The notes under the pieces were generated by a model. It had not been told where the DNA came from and did no database searches. It saw nothing but the letters and a program-made list of their open reading frames with translations. A stretch of DNA of 47,159 bases from an uncultured Oscillospiraceae bacterium (GTDB taxonomy: Bacteria; Bacillota; Clostridia; Oscillospirales; Acutalibacteraceae): assembly GCA_900548545.1 (NCBI GenBank), contig URKX01000016.1, positions 1-47,159 on the forward strand. Direction: 5' to 3'. Positions 8,653-17,831 of the stretch are shown one piece after another (positions within the stretch are counted from its first letter, which is position 1; every line of letters starts with the position of its first letter). Position numbers and translations under genes: made by a program.

Positions 8653-8937
8653 ATGACGATTAAACCCCTTTTCGACAGAGTGCTGATCAAGGCGGAAGAA
8701 GCCGAAGAAACCACCAAGAGCGGCATTGTGCTGGCAGCCAAAGCCCAGGAGAAGCCCCAGATCGCCCGTGTGATCGCAGTGGGCCCCGGCGGTGAAGTGG
8801 ACGGCAAAGAAGTGAAGATGTACCTGAAGGAAGGCGACCGCGTCATCTGTGCCAAGTACAGCGGCACCGAAGTGAAGGTGGATGGGGAAGAGTACACCAT
8901 CGTCCGCCAGAACGATGTCCTGGCTGTTGTGGAGTAA
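8653..8937 (+). CDS. groES: Co-chaperonin GroES (Hsp10)
   Basis: A 94-residue cytoplasmic co-chaperonin that forms the heptameric lid on GroEL. The start MTIKPLFDRVLIKAEEAEET is typical. The mobile loop TTKSGIVLAAKAQEKP near residue 22 has the IVL anchor that docks onto GroEL, and the C-terminal strand is TIVRQNDVLAVVE. Length is standard. The ribosome site (AGGTG) is weak for such an abundant protein and abuts a leader hairpin. The groEL start is 60 bp downstream in the same operon. Confidence 0.98.
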   Translation: MTIKPLFDRVLIKAEEAEETTKSGIVLAAKAQEKPQIARVIAVGPGGEVDGKEVKMYLKEGDRVICAKYSGTEVKVDGEEYTIVRQNDVLAVVE

Positions 8938-8997
8938 ACGAGATTTCATCTTTTGCATTTGCTTTTATTTTGAGTGAAGAAAGGATTTGACATAACT

Positions 8998-10623
8998 ATG
9001 GCTAAGAAAATCATCTATGGCGAGGACGCCCGGAAAGCTCTTCTCAGCGGTGTCAACCAGCTGGCTGACACCGTGAAAATCACCCTGGGGCCCAAGGGCC
9101 GCAATGTGGTGCTGGATAAGAAGTTTGGCGCTCCCCTGATCACCAACGACGGCGTGACCATCGCCAAGGAAGTGGAGCTGGAAGACCCCTTTGAGAATAT
9201 GGGCGCCCAGCTGGTGAAGGAAGTTGCCACCAAGACCAACGACGTTGCCGGCGACGGCACCACTACCGCCACCCTGCTGGCCCAGGCCCTGGTGCGGGAA
9301 GGCATGAAGAACGTCACCGCCGGCGCCAACCCCATGGTTCTGCGGGGCGGCGTGCAGAAGGCCACCAAGATCGCTGTGGAAGCCATTGAGAAGAACTCCC
9401 ACAATGTTTCCGGTACCAAGGACATTGCCCGTGTGGCCGCCGTTTCCTCTGCCAGCGACGAGATCGGCCAGCTGATTGCCGACGCTATGGAGAAGGTCAC
9501 TTCTGACGGCGTCATCACCGTGGAAGAGTCCAAGACTGCCGAGACTTACAGCGAAGTGGTGGAAGGCATGATGTTCGACCGGGGCTACATCACCCCCTAT
9601 ATGGCTACCGATACTGACAAGATGGTGGCCGAGTTGGATGACCCCTATATCCTCATTACCGATAAGAAGATCTCCAACATCCAAGAAATCCTGCCTTTGC
9701 TGGAGCAGGTTGTCCAGTCCGGCAAGAAGCTGCTGATCATTGCTGAGGACGTGGAAGGCGAAGCCCTGACCACCCTGATCCTCAACAAGCTGCGCGGCAC
9801 CTTCACTTGTGTTGCCGTCAAGGCTCCCGGTTTTGGCGACCGCCGCAAGGAGATGCTTCAGGATATCGCCATCCTCACCGGCGGCCAAGTTATCAGCGAA
9901 GAGCTGGGCCTGGAGTTGAAGGATACCCAGCTGAGCCAGCTGGGCCATGCCCGCCAGGTGAAAGTTGACAAAGAGAACACCATCATCGTGGACGGCGCTG
10001 GCAACAGCGAGGAGATCAAAGCCCGTGTCGGCCAGATCCGTGGCCAGATCGAAACCACCTCTTCCGAGTTTGACAAGGAGAAGCTGCAGGAGCGCCTGGC
10101 CAAGTTGGCCGGCGGCGTGGCTGTCATCAAGGTGGGCGCAGCTACTGAGATTGAGATGAAGGAGAAGAAGCTGCGCATTGAGGATGCCCTGGCTGCCACC
10201 AAGGCCGCTGTGGAAGAGGGCATTGTGGCCGGCGGCGGTACCGCTCTTATCGACGCTATCCCCGCTGTGAAGGCCTATGTGGATTCCGCTGAGGGCGACG
10301 AGAAAACTGGTGCTGCCATCCTGTTGAAGGCCCTGGAAGAGCCTGTGCGGCAGATCGCTGCCAACGCTGGTATCGAGGGTTCGGTCATTGTGGAGCAGCT
10401 GAAGAACAGCCAGAAGGTTGGCTACGGTTACAACGCCCTTACCGGCGAGTTCCAGGATATGATCGAGGCTGGCATTGTGGATCCCACCAAGGTGACCCGT
10501 TCTGCCCTGCAAAACGCCTCCTCTGTGGCGGCTACCATCCTGACCACCGAGTCTCTGGTGGCTGACATCAAGGAGCCTGCTCCCGCAGCTCCCGCTGGCG
10601 GCGACATGGGCGGTATGTATTGA
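8998..10623 (+). CDS. groEL: Chaperonin GroEL (Hsp60)
   Basis: The 541-residue ATP-driven folding chamber subunit. The ATP site VAGDGTTTATLLAQ is near residue 85 and the equatorial TLGPKGRNVVLD near 29. The conserved KAPGFGDRRKEML is near 275 and AAVEEGIVAGGGTAL near 402. The flexible C-terminal tail ends GGDMGGMY. The start at 8998 is the conserved MAKKI; the nine upstream codons are not part of the family. A GAAAGGA ribosome site precedes it. It is co-transcribed with groES under CIRCE control and closed by a strong terminator. Confidence 0.99.
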   Translation: MAKKIIYGEDARKALLSGVNQLADTVKITLGPKGRNVVLDKKFGAPLITNDGVTIAKEVELEDPFENMGAQLVKEVATKTNDVAGDGTTTATLLAQALVREGMKNVTAGANPMVLRGGVQKATKIAVEAIEKNSHNVSGTKDIARVAAVSSASDEIGQLIADAMEKVTSDGVITVEESKTAETYSEVVEGMMFDRGYITPYMATDTDKMVAELDDPYILITDKKISNIQEILPLLEQVVQSGKKLLIIAEDVEGEALTTLILNKLRGTFTCVAVKAPGFGDRRKEMLQDIAILTGGQVISEELGLELKDTQLSQLGHARQVKVDKENTIIVDGAGNSEEIKARVGQIRGQIETTSSEFDKEKLQERLAKLAGGVAVIKVGAATEIEMKEKKLRIEDALAATKAAVEEGIVAGGGTALIDAIPAVKAYVDSAEGDEKTGAAILLKALEEPVRQIAANAGIEGSVIVEQLKNSQKVGYGYNALTGEFQDMIEAGIVDPTKVTRSALQNASSVAATILTTESLVADIKEPAPAAPAGGDMGGMY

Positions 10624-10663
10624 TCCGCTGAACAGTATTCCAGGTTATTTTAAAAGTATAGAG

Positions 10664-10698
10664 AAAGGGCCTGCTGCAAATTGCAGCAGGCCCTTTTT
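10664..10698 (+). terminator. groESL terminator
   Basis: GGGCCTGCTGC and GCAGCAGGCCC form a perfect stem with a short AAATT loop followed by TTTTT. Confidence 0.92.
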
Positions 10699-10747
10699 GG
10701 CTCTAGTACCCTTTTAAGGAAGAAAAAAGGATGCAGTATCGTTCTCC

Positions 10748-10782
10748 AAAAAGCCTCCCAGCAAGAAACCGAGGCATTTTTT
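10748..10782 (-). terminator. Terminator of the carboxylesterase gene
   Basis: On the minus strand GCCTC and GAGGC pair and are followed by TTTTT, 2 bp past the carboxylesterase stop codon. Confidence 0.55.
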
Positions 10783-10783
10783 C

Positions 10784-12352
10784 TCAGTGCAGGACGGTGA
10801 CTTCCTCATCTTCGTGCAGGGCACGTGGATCGGGGGCAACCGGCAGGTAAGCTTCGTAAAGCTTGTCATCGAAGTTGTGGCCCAGACGGCACTCCTTGTC
10901 AAAGACCATGGTGGTGACGTCCTCCGGTGTGCAGGGCGGCCACTGGAGAAGGCCGGGGGCAGAGGGCACGCCGGTGGTGGCAAAGCTGACGAAAGCGCCG
11001 GCCATCTTGGCTTCCAGCTCATCGGAAACACCGGGCACGTTGCAGATGAATACCTTGTCGGTGTTGTGGAAGAAAAAGGGGATGTCCGAGCAGTGCCAGG
11101 CGGGCTTGCCGTCGTCCATGGGGAAAACGAAGGAGAACAGATAGTTGTAGGTAGCCGCCTGGGGGAACGCTGCCTTCTTCCGGGCAAAGTCCTTGGTGGG
11201 ATTCCGGGAGAAGGTGTCCATCAACAGCAGGTCTGTCAAGGGCTTGTCCGGGTAGCACTCCTGGAACAGTGCCGCCACTTCCTCCGCGGAATCTCCCACA
11301 AATTTCTTCAGGTAAGCCAGCTGCTCTTCGCTGGTCATGGAGGTGCGGTTGGGCAGGCTGGGGCCAAAGCCGCCGAACTCCGCAATGACGGTGCCGGCGA
11401 TCACGGGGATGGTCTTGGCGTGCTCGGTGAAGCCCGCCGTGCGGGGGTCGCCCACATAATACTGATTGGGCACAGGGGCGCAGCCAGTGTAGCCGCCGGC
11501 TTCCTGGATGGCGGGGGCCACCTTCTTGTAAGCTTCCGCCAGGGTTTCAAAGGGGAGGGTTTCCAGCTGCTCAATGTGGGCGGCGTCAATGCCCAGCTCT
11601 TTCAGGAGGGCGTCCACCAGGGGACGGCTGTCGGTGTCATCAAAGCACATGATCCCGTCCGCTATGCCGCTCATGACGATGCCTTTCTGGAACAGGCCGT
11701 CTGCCGCGGGGGTGTTCATTAGGGAGGTAACCTTGGCGCCGCCGCCGGACTGGCCAAAGATGGTCACATTTTCCGGGTCGCCGCCAAATTGGGCGATGTT
11801 GTCGTGGATCCACTGCAGGGATGCCACCAGGTCGGCATTGCCCACGTTGCCGGAGTTCCAATATTTCTCCACGCCGTAGGGGGAGAGGTCCAGGTAGCCC
11901 AGGATATTCAGCCGGTGGTTCACTGTGACCACAACCACGTTGCCGAACTTGGAGAGGTTTTCGCCGTCGTAGGAAACCTGCTCAATGGAAGAACCAGCGG
12001 AGAATCCGCCGCCGTGGAACCACACCATAACCGGACGTTTGGCCTCAGTGTCCAGGGACTGGGTCCAGATGTTCAGGTACTGGCAGTTTTCGTCCTTGGG
12101 CCAGTAGCGGTGGGGGACCATGATCTCGCCCACAGCGGTTTCAGGGTCGATCATGGGGCACACATAGCCGTAGGAGTGGGCGTCTTTTACGCCATCCCAA
12201 GGCTGGGGCGGGGTGGGCATTTGGAAACGCTTGGCGTCGGCGTATTTAATGCCGTGGAAGGTGTAGGTACCATCCACCGCAAAGCCGCGTACTTTGCCGG
12301 CCACCGTCTGGACAATAGGTTGGGTGGTGGAACAGATAAATTCTTTTGCCAT
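10784..12352 (-). CDS. Type-B carboxylesterase (COesterase, alpha/beta hydrolase)
   Basis: A 522-residue esterase of the p-nitrobenzyl-esterase/carboxylesterase family, which cleaves carboxylic ester bonds. The N-terminal pattern GKVRGFAVDGTYTFHGIKYA and the oxyanion region MVWFHGGGFSAGS are clear. The nucleophile elbow GQSGGGAK is near residue 203, and the catalytic His lies in PAWHCSDIPF near 419. The acid is probably the Glu in IAEFGGF. No signal peptide is visible, so it should act in the cytoplasm. The start at 12352 has AAGGAGG at ideal spacing; the upstream codons lack support. It lies downstream of the GH3 beta-glucosidase, 156 bp away with a promoter-like gap. I infer a role in removing acyl groups from imported oligosaccharides; the true substrate is unknown. 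Confidence 0.9.
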   Translation of the reverse strand: MAKEFICSTTQPIVQTVAGKVRGFAVDGTYTFHGIKYADAKRFQMPTPPQPWDGVKDAHSYGYVCPMIDPETAVGEIMVPHRYWPKDENCQYLNIWTQSLDTEAKRPVMVWFHGGGFSAGSSIEQVSYDGENLSKFGNVVVVTVNHRLNILGYLDLSPYGVEKYWNSGNVGNADLVASLQWIHDNIAQFGGDPENVTIFGQSGGGAKVTSLMNTPAADGLFQKGIVMSGIADGIMCFDDTDSRPLVDALLKELGIDAAHIEQLETLPFETLAEAYKKVAPAIQEAGGYTGCAPVPNQYYVGDPRTAGFTEHAKTIPVIAGTVIAEFGGFGPSLPNRTSMTSEEQLAYLKKFVGDSAEEVAALFQECYPDKPLTDLLLMDTFSRNPTKDFARKKAAFPQAATYNYLFSFVFPMDDGKPAWHCSDIPFFFHNTDKVFICNVPGVSDELEAKMAGAFVSFATTGVPSAPGLLQWPPCTPEDVTTMVFDKECRLGHNFDDKLYEAYLPVAPDPRALHEDEEVTVLH

Positions 12353-12508
12353 ACTAGGTACTCCTCCTTTTTGTAATGGGCAATCCTGTTTTAAAAACAA
12401 GACTAGTGTACATTAATTTATATCATAAAGATATAACTTTTCCGTCGACATTTTATGTTTTTAGGACTTTTGTGGCTTTCACTTGGATATTTCTTGGAAA
12501 ATTAAGTT

Positions 12509-14935
12509 TCAGCTTTCTTGGGTGCGCCCCAAGGCGCTGCTTTTCAGGGCCAGACGCAGCACGTTCTTGGCGCCCCGTTGCAATTCCCCTAGTGTCAGGC
12601 CGCCCTCTTTTTTGTAGGATTCCACCGGTGCGGGATCGGCGTCGGTGGCGGGTGGGAACCCAGTGCTTGGCCTGGAACCGGGCATCAGCACGTCCACCTG
12701 GGAACGGATGCGGTAGGCGCTGTCCCACAAGGTGGGGAAGTCCGGGTCCACGCTGGCGCGCATCCACCAGTCCGTGATGACACAGCCCTGGTAGCCCCAC
12801 TCTTCCCGAAGCACCGTGGTGCACAGGTCGTAATTGTAGTGGTTCCACACGGAGTTGATCTTGTTGTAGCTGGTCATGATGGTTTGGGGGTCGCTTTCCT
12901 CCACGCAGATCTCAAAGGCTTTCAGGTAGATTTCCCGCAAAGCCCGCTGGGAAACACGGGAGTCGTTCTGGTTCCGGTTGGTTTCCTGGTTGTTGCAGGC
13001 AAAGTGTTTGGGGCAGGCGGCCACACCGTTTTTCTGGATGCCCTTCACAGTGGCGGCAGCCATGCGGCCAGTCAGCAGGGGGTCCTCCGAGAAGTATTCA
13101 AAGTTCCGACCGCACAGGGGGTTCCGGTGGATGTTCATGCCGGGGGCCAGGAGCACATCGCTGCCCTTTTCTTTCATTTCCCTGCCCAGGGCTTGGGAGA
13201 GGCTTTCCACCAGGGAGAGATCCCAGGTGCAGGCCAGGGCCGTGCCGCAGGGGAGCAGGGAGGTGTAATACTGCAGCCGGATACCGGAAGGGCCGTCCGT
13301 GGTGGTGATGGCAGGTACCCCAAGCTCCCGCAGGTGTTCTGAAACGCCGCCCAGAACCCCGGCGTTGCCTTTGGCCCCCAGAGGGCTTCCCATGATCAGG
13401 TCGCCCCGGCTGAGGTCGGACAGGTCCTCCGGCGTGAGTTGGGCGATGAAGTCATCCAAAGAGGACCGCCCCAGGGCTACGTCCTGGAAGGAGATGCCTT
13501 TGTCCCCGGTAAAGGGGACCTCTTCCGGTAAGCGTTCCAACACCCTCTGCTTTAAGGAGCGGGTGGCGGTGGGCACGTCCTGAAAAGCCACCTTCCCTTG
13601 GTGGTTGGCCATGCGCTGGAACGGATGCTCCGGGGAAGGGGGGCAGACCTCTTCCAGCTGGCGGATCACCCGCAGCTCCGGCACGGAATAGCTGCCTGCC
13701 AGGGAGGCGTCCCGCACGTTGTTGCCTACATACACCTGGTATGCGCCGGGTTCCAGCACCCAGGCGTCCTTGGGGCCGGTGGCGCCCCCGTCGTCAAAGC
13801 TGGCGGCGGCAGTGGCCGGGAAGGAAAGCACCAGCCGCTGGCTCTCCCCGGGCTGGAGGAGCCGTGTCTTTTGGAAAGCGGCCAAGTTCCGCAGGGGCTT
13901 CCCCAGTTTGCCCTGGGGCGGTTCCACGTAGGCTTGCACCACTTCTTTGCCAGGGCGGCTGCCGGTGTTCTTCACCAGGGCGGCCACTATCACGTTGTCC
14001 CCACAGAGGGCCACGCTTTGTGCCTCCATCGTGAAGGAGGTGTAGCTCAGGCCAAACCCAAAGGGGAACTGCACCGCGTCCGGGGCAAAAGTTTCAAAGT
14101 ACCGGTACCCCACATAGACGTCCTCGGTGTAGCAGTTGAATTCCATCCCCAGGAAGTCCTTGGCGCTGGGATAGTCCTCATACCGGTAGGCCACGGTGTC
14201 GGTGAGGTGGCCGCAGGCGTCTACTTTCCCGGTGAGCACGTCCGCGGCGGCATTGCCGCTTTCCATGCCGCCTTGCCACAGGAAAAGGGCCCCGTCTAGG
14301 GGATATTCTTCCAGCCAGGAAAGGTCCAGAATGCCCCCTGCGTTGATGAGCACCACCGTGTGGGCAAAGGCCTTTGTCACTTGGGACAGCATAGCCTTTT
14401 CCTCAGGTGTGAGGTAATAGCTTCCGGGCTCCAAGGCATTTTCACGTGATTCCCCGGCGGCCCTGCCAATGACCACCAAGGCGGTTTGGCAGCGGGAAGC
14501 AGCCCCTTGCACCAGGCTGTCTTCCAGGGGCATTTCTTTAAAATACCGGGGCCAGTGGCCCCAGAACCCCATATTTGGGGGATTGGCGGCACTCCATTGG
14601 ACGTAGGTGTCCAGAAGGGGCTGGTCTAGGGGGATGCCGGCGTTTTTTAAGCCCTCCGCCAGGTTGACCGTGTACGGCGGGTTCACGTCGCCCCCGGAAC
14701 CGTACCCCACGTAAAACCAGTCCAGCTGGACCCGCCCAAAGACGGCCACAGCGGCCCCTTCCCGCAAGGGGAGGATATTTCCCTGGTTCTTTAATAAAAC
14801 AGCCCCTTCCGCGGCGGCCTTGCGGCACAGGCCGGGCATGGAGGCCTCTACGGTTTTCTCGCCGTAAACGGTTTTTTTGGTTTGCTGGGCCAGTTCGTCC
14901 AGTACGCGTTTAAAAAGTTTGCGTCCTTTTTTCAT
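12509..14935 (-). CDS. Glycoside hydrolase family 3 beta-glucosidase with permuted domain order
   Basis: An 808-residue GH3 enzyme that releases terminal sugar residues from beta-linked oligosaccharides. The usual order is TIM barrel, alpha/beta sandwich, fibronectin-III; here it is inverted. Residues ~30-270 hold the sandwich (AAAEGAVLLKNQGNILPL, then LWQGGMESGNAAADVL). Residues ~330-410 hold the FnIII-like domain (YTSFTMEAQS, PGKEVVQAYVEPP), and the TIM barrel follows from ~495 (TTDGPSGIRLQYY, ACPKHFACNNQE). The catalytic Asp is in CVITDWWMR near residue 719. The inverted order is known from Ruminococcus albus and Butyrivibrio enzymes. No signal peptide is seen, so it is probably cytoplasmic. 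The ribosome site is GAAAGGAAG. Specificity (glucoside, xyloside) cannot be read from the sequence. Confidence 0.93.
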   Translation of the reverse strand: MKKGRKLFKRVLDELAQQTKKTVYGEKTVEASMPGLCRKAAAEGAVLLKNQGNILPLREGAAVAVFGRVQLDWFYVGYGSGGDVNPPYTVNLAEGLKNAGIPLDQPLLDTYVQWSAANPPNMGFWGHWPRYFKEMPLEDSLVQGAASRCQTALVVIGRAAGESRENALEPGSYYLTPEEKAMLSQVTKAFAHTVVLINAGGILDLSWLEEYPLDGALFLWQGGMESGNAAADVLTGKVDACGHLTDTVAYRYEDYPSAKDFLGMEFNCYTEDVYVGYRYFETFAPDAVQFPFGFGLSYTSFTMEAQSVALCGDNVIVAALVKNTGSRPGKEVVQAYVEPPQGKLGKPLRNLAAFQKTRLLQPGESQRLVLSFPATAAASFDDGGATGPKDAWVLEPGAYQVYVGNNVRDASLAGSYSVPELRVIRQLEEVCPPSPEHPFQRMANHQGKVAFQDVPTATRSLKQRVLERLPEEVPFTGDKGISFQDVALGRSSLDDFIAQLTPEDLSDLSRGDLIMGSPLGAKGNAGVLGGVSEHLRELGVPAITTTDGPSGIRLQYYTSLLPCGTALACTWDLSLVESLSQALGREMKEKGSDVLLAPGMNIHRNPLCGRNFEYFSEDPLLTGRMAAATVKGIQKNGVAACPKHFACNNQETNRNQNDSRVSQRALREIYLKAFEICVEESDPQTIMTSYNKINSVWNHYNYDLCTTVLREEWGYQGCVITDWWMRASVDPDFPTLWDSAYRIRSQVDVLMPGSRPSTGFPPATDADPAPVESYKKEGGLTLGELQRGAKNVLRLALKSSALGRTQES

Positions 14936-15108
14936 TTTTAGCTCTTCCTTTCAAAGTGGGAAATGCGGGGACCTTTCCTTTTGGGAAAGCATCCGGGCGG
15001 CGGGGAAATGTTCCTTTTCAGACGGGGATTTTTGGAATCCGTACCTCTTTGAGAAAACGCTTGATTTCCTCTGGAAAGCTCCGGTATACTAATTTGATTA
15101 TGATACCA

Positions 15109-15314
15109 CGCCCGCGGTGGGCGATCCGCCCAGACGGCCCGGGCTGCCTGACTGGGCAGGCACTCCTGCCTCGCCGCCCGCGTTCGTATTTTCTGCGGTT
15201 ATTGTACCATACACCTGCGGTGGGCACGTCGCGCAGGCGGCTGAAGCCGCCAACAATGTTGGGGATTGCCCTTGGGCAGCCCGCGCTCGCATTTTCTGCG
15301 GCTATTATACCATA
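15109..15314. repeat. Two tandem 103-bp repeat units between GH3 and the response regulator
   Basis: Units at 15109-15211 and 15212-15314 have the same length. Each begins with CRCCYGCGGTGGGC and ends in a 36-bp block (15176-15211 and 15279-15314) that differs at only four positions. The interiors diverge but hold GC-rich inverted repeats. They occupy most of the 418-bp divergent gap. On the minus strand each block begins TATGGTAYAATA, which resembles a -10 element. The pattern suggests an interspersed, non-coding repeat family. Confidence 0.8.
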
Positions 15315-15353
15315 AAATAAATGGCTCGGACAAATAAAAGGATGGGGAAAGTG

Positions 15354-16928
15354 ATGAGAATCTTATTAGTAGACGACGAAGAGGATATTTTGGAAGGGAT
15401 GCTCGCGGGTATCGACTTTGCCGCCCTTGGGTTTGATTGGGTGCATACCGCCGGCAGCGCTCAGGAGGCTAGGGAGATCCTGGAGAAAGAACCGGTGGAC
15501 ATCCTGCTCACCGACATTGAAATGCCGGGGGAAAGCGGCCTGGAACTGCTGGATTGGCTACGGCAGCAAAACAGCGACATCGTGACCATGTTCTGCACCA
15601 GCTATGCCAATTTCGACTATGCGAAAAAAGCGGTGGAGATGCACAGCTTTGATTATTACCTCAAGCCCATCTCCTACGACGATTTGAGGGCCCATTTGGA
15701 GGCGGCTGTCCGTGAGGTGCGCAAGAAGCACAGTGAATCCGCTTACCGGCAGATGGGGGAATACTGGCTAAAGGGCCGCCGGGAAAACCAAACCGGCTTT
15801 TGGACCAGTGTCCTCGCTTCCGTCAGCCCTTTGGCGGAGGTCACCCGCGGTGGGCGGGACAAAGGCATCTCCTACCGGGAGGAGGACCAGTTCACATTGT
15901 GCTATGTGCGGGTGATGGATAAAGAGCCTCAGCCGCTGGAACAGTGGAAGGTCTACGGGTTCCGCAACGTGGCGGAAGAGCTTTTCCACCAGAACGGGCT
16001 CCGCTTGGAAGCCGCGATCCTCTCCAAGGAGTGCCATTGGACTTTAGTGCTCCGGCAGGGGCCGGAACAGACCTCGGGAAAGTTTTGCCACGTGGTCCTG
16101 GCATTGCTGGCACAGGCGGAGGAACTGTTCCATGTGTCTGCCAATGGGTACTACCGGAAGGACCTGGCTTTGTCGGCAACGAGGCAGGCCTATGAAACCC
16201 TTTTGTGGGCAGACAAGGAGGATGTTTTGCGCGCCCATCCGCTGACAGACGCTTCCGGCTACCGATCCCCAGAAGGCAGTTACGGCCCAGCGGTCATGGA
16301 AGGCTGGGCCGAACTGCTGACGGCGGGGAGAATGGAGGAAATATCCGCCGCGGCGTCATCGGTGTTGGGCCGCTGTGTGGCAGACCGCACCTTGAATGTG
16401 GAGTTTTTAAAATCTATGCGGGCCGATCTGCAGCAGATGGTCTTTTCCGAGCTGAACCAACGAGGGATCAACGTCCACACCTTGTTTAACAACGCCTGTT
16501 ATGAACAGCTGCTGGAAGGTTCCTTAGATTCCGTGGAGCGGTTCCGGGCATACCTGGAATATCTGTTTCACCAAACGGAAGAGCAAATGCGGTTTGCCGC
16601 CCAGACCGACACGGTGGTGGGCCGGGTGAAGAGCTATGTTCAGGAGCACCTCAGCGAAGACGTCAACCGTACCAACGTGGCCAAGCAGTTTTTCTTAAAC
16701 CCGGACTATTTGGCCCGCCTGTTTAAAAAGGAAACCGGGCAAACCTTAGGCAGCTACCTCCAGGAGCAGCGTATCTTAGAGGCCAAGAAACTGCTGTGCC
16801 AGTCGGGGCTGCCTGTAAGCATGGTTGCCCAACGGGTGGGCTATGACAACTACAGCTACTTTTCCCAGTTCTTCCACGAAAAGACTGGGATGAGCCCAAG
16901 CCAATTCCGGAAGCGTTTTGGCAGCTGA
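15354..16928 (+). CDS. YesN-type response regulator, receiver plus AraC-type DNA-binding domain
   Basis: A 524-residue transcription factor. Residues 1-120 are a CheY-like receiver with acidic pocket VDDEED and phosphoacceptor Asp54 in LLTDIEMPG. The long middle part (about 130-400) is poorly conserved, as in other YesN proteins. The C-terminal 100 residues are an AraC pair of helix-turn-helix motifs (VAKQFFLNPDYLARLFKKE, then VAQRVGYDNYSYFSQFF). YesN proteins are activated by YesM-type kinases and switch on sugar-transport operons. Its probable partner kinase lies 3.7 kb away, beyond the transporter genes. I chose the start at 15354 because MRILLVDDE is the conserved beginning and AAGGATGGGG precedes it. 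Its stop directly abuts the stop of the converging permease gene. Confidence 0.93.
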   Translation: MRILLVDDEEDILEGMLAGIDFAALGFDWVHTAGSAQEAREILEKEPVDILLTDIEMPGESGLELLDWLRQQNSDIVTMFCTSYANFDYAKKAVEMHSFDYYLKPISYDDLRAHLEAAVREVRKKHSESAYRQMGEYWLKGRRENQTGFWTSVLASVSPLAEVTRGGRDKGISYREEDQFTLCYVRVMDKEPQPLEQWKVYGFRNVAEELFHQNGLRLEAAILSKECHWTLVLRQGPEQTSGKFCHVVLALLAQAEELFHVSANGYYRKDLALSATRQAYETLLWADKEDVLRAHPLTDASGYRSPEGSYGPAVMEGWAELLTAGRMEEISAAASSVLGRCVADRTLNVEFLKSMRADLQQMVFSELNQRGINVHTLFNNACYEQLLEGSLDSVERFRAYLEYLFHQTEEQMRFAAQTDTVVGRVKSYVQEHLSEDVNRTNVAKQFFLNPDYLARLFKKETGQTLGSYLQEQRILEAKKLLCQSGLPVSMVAQRVGYDNYSYFSQFFHEKTGMSPSQFRKRFGS

Positions 16929-17816
16929 TCAACCCTTCACAGCGCCCAGCATGATGCCGTCGGCGAAGTATTTCTGCAGGAAGGGGTAGAGGATCAAAAT
17001 GGGGATCATGGCCACGAAAGCGATGGCCATACGGATGGAAACCTGGGGCGTCTGCATCAGGGAACCCGAGTTGGCCGAGGAGTTGGCCAGCAGCGCTTGG
17101 ATATCCTGTACCATGCGGTTGAGCAGCGCCTGGACGCTGAGCATCCGGCTGTCGGAGATGTAGTACTGGGCGTTGGTCCAGTCGTTCCAGTAGCCAAGGC
17201 CCGAGAACAGCCCCACAGTCACCAGGATGGGTTTGGACAGGGGCATGGCGATGCGCAGGAAGATGTTGGGATAGCTGGCGCCGTCGATTTTGGCGGCTTC
17301 ATACAGCTCATAAGGGATGCTGGTGCTCATGTAGGTGCGGATCAGGATGATGTTGAAGGCGCCCAGCAGGAAATTGGGGAGGATGTAGGCTGCCAGGGTG
17401 TTGCGGATGCTAAACCAGGAGGTCCACATGATGTAAGAGGGCACCAAACCTCCGGAGAACAACATGGTGAAGAACACAAAAAAGCTGAGGAACCGGCGGG
17501 CGGGCAGGTTTTTCAGGGAAAGGGGAAATGCCATCAAGGAAGATAGCAGCAGGCAGCCGGTGGTGCCGATCACAGTGACCACAATGGAAATGCCATAGGC
17601 GCGCATCAAGGTTGCGGAGTTGCTGATAATGTATTCATAGGCGTACAAGCTGAACTTTTCCGGGAACAGGGAGTAGCCGTTGACCACCAGGGTATTCTCA
17701 TCTGTGATGGAAGACATGAACAGCAGCAGCAGCGGCAAGATCATGGTAAGGGTCACCAGCACCAGAATGACGTTGATGACAATCTGGTAGACCTTTTGGC
17801 CTTTGGATAAAATCAT
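16929..17816 (-). CDS. ABC sugar transporter permease, LplC/YtcP type
   Basis: A 295-residue inner-membrane permease with six predicted membrane segments. The ATPase-coupling EAA loop reads YEAAKIDGASYPNIFLRIA near residue 190. It has the LplC hallmark FTMLFSGGLVPSYIMW in the middle. Together with the next upstream gene it forms the channel of a CUT1-type importer for oligosaccharides. The start has GGAGGTG upstream. No ATPase gene is nearby, so a shared MsmK-like ATPase is expected. Its stop codon touches that of the response regulator with no gap, leaving no room for a terminator between them. Confidence 0.93.
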   Translation of the reverse strand: MILSKGQKVYQIVINVILVLVTLTMILPLLLLFMSSITDENTLVVNGYSLFPEKFSLYAYEYIISNSATLMRAYGISIVVTVIGTTGCLLLSSLMAFPLSLKNLPARRFLSFFVFFTMLFSGGLVPSYIMWTSWFSIRNTLAAYILPNFLLGAFNIILIRTYMSTSIPYELYEAAKIDGASYPNIFLRIAMPLSKPILVTVGLFSGLGYWNDWTNAQYYISDSRMLSVQALLNRMVQDIQALLANSSANSGSLMQTPQVSIRMAIAFVAMIPILILYPFLQKYFADGIMLGAVKG

Positions 17817-17831
17817 GAAATACGCACCTCC

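Noticed and set aside
8965..10512. A 515-codon antisense frame across groEL
   Set aside because: Same cause as for nifJ: strong codon bias of a highly expressed gene. Composition is not protein-like.
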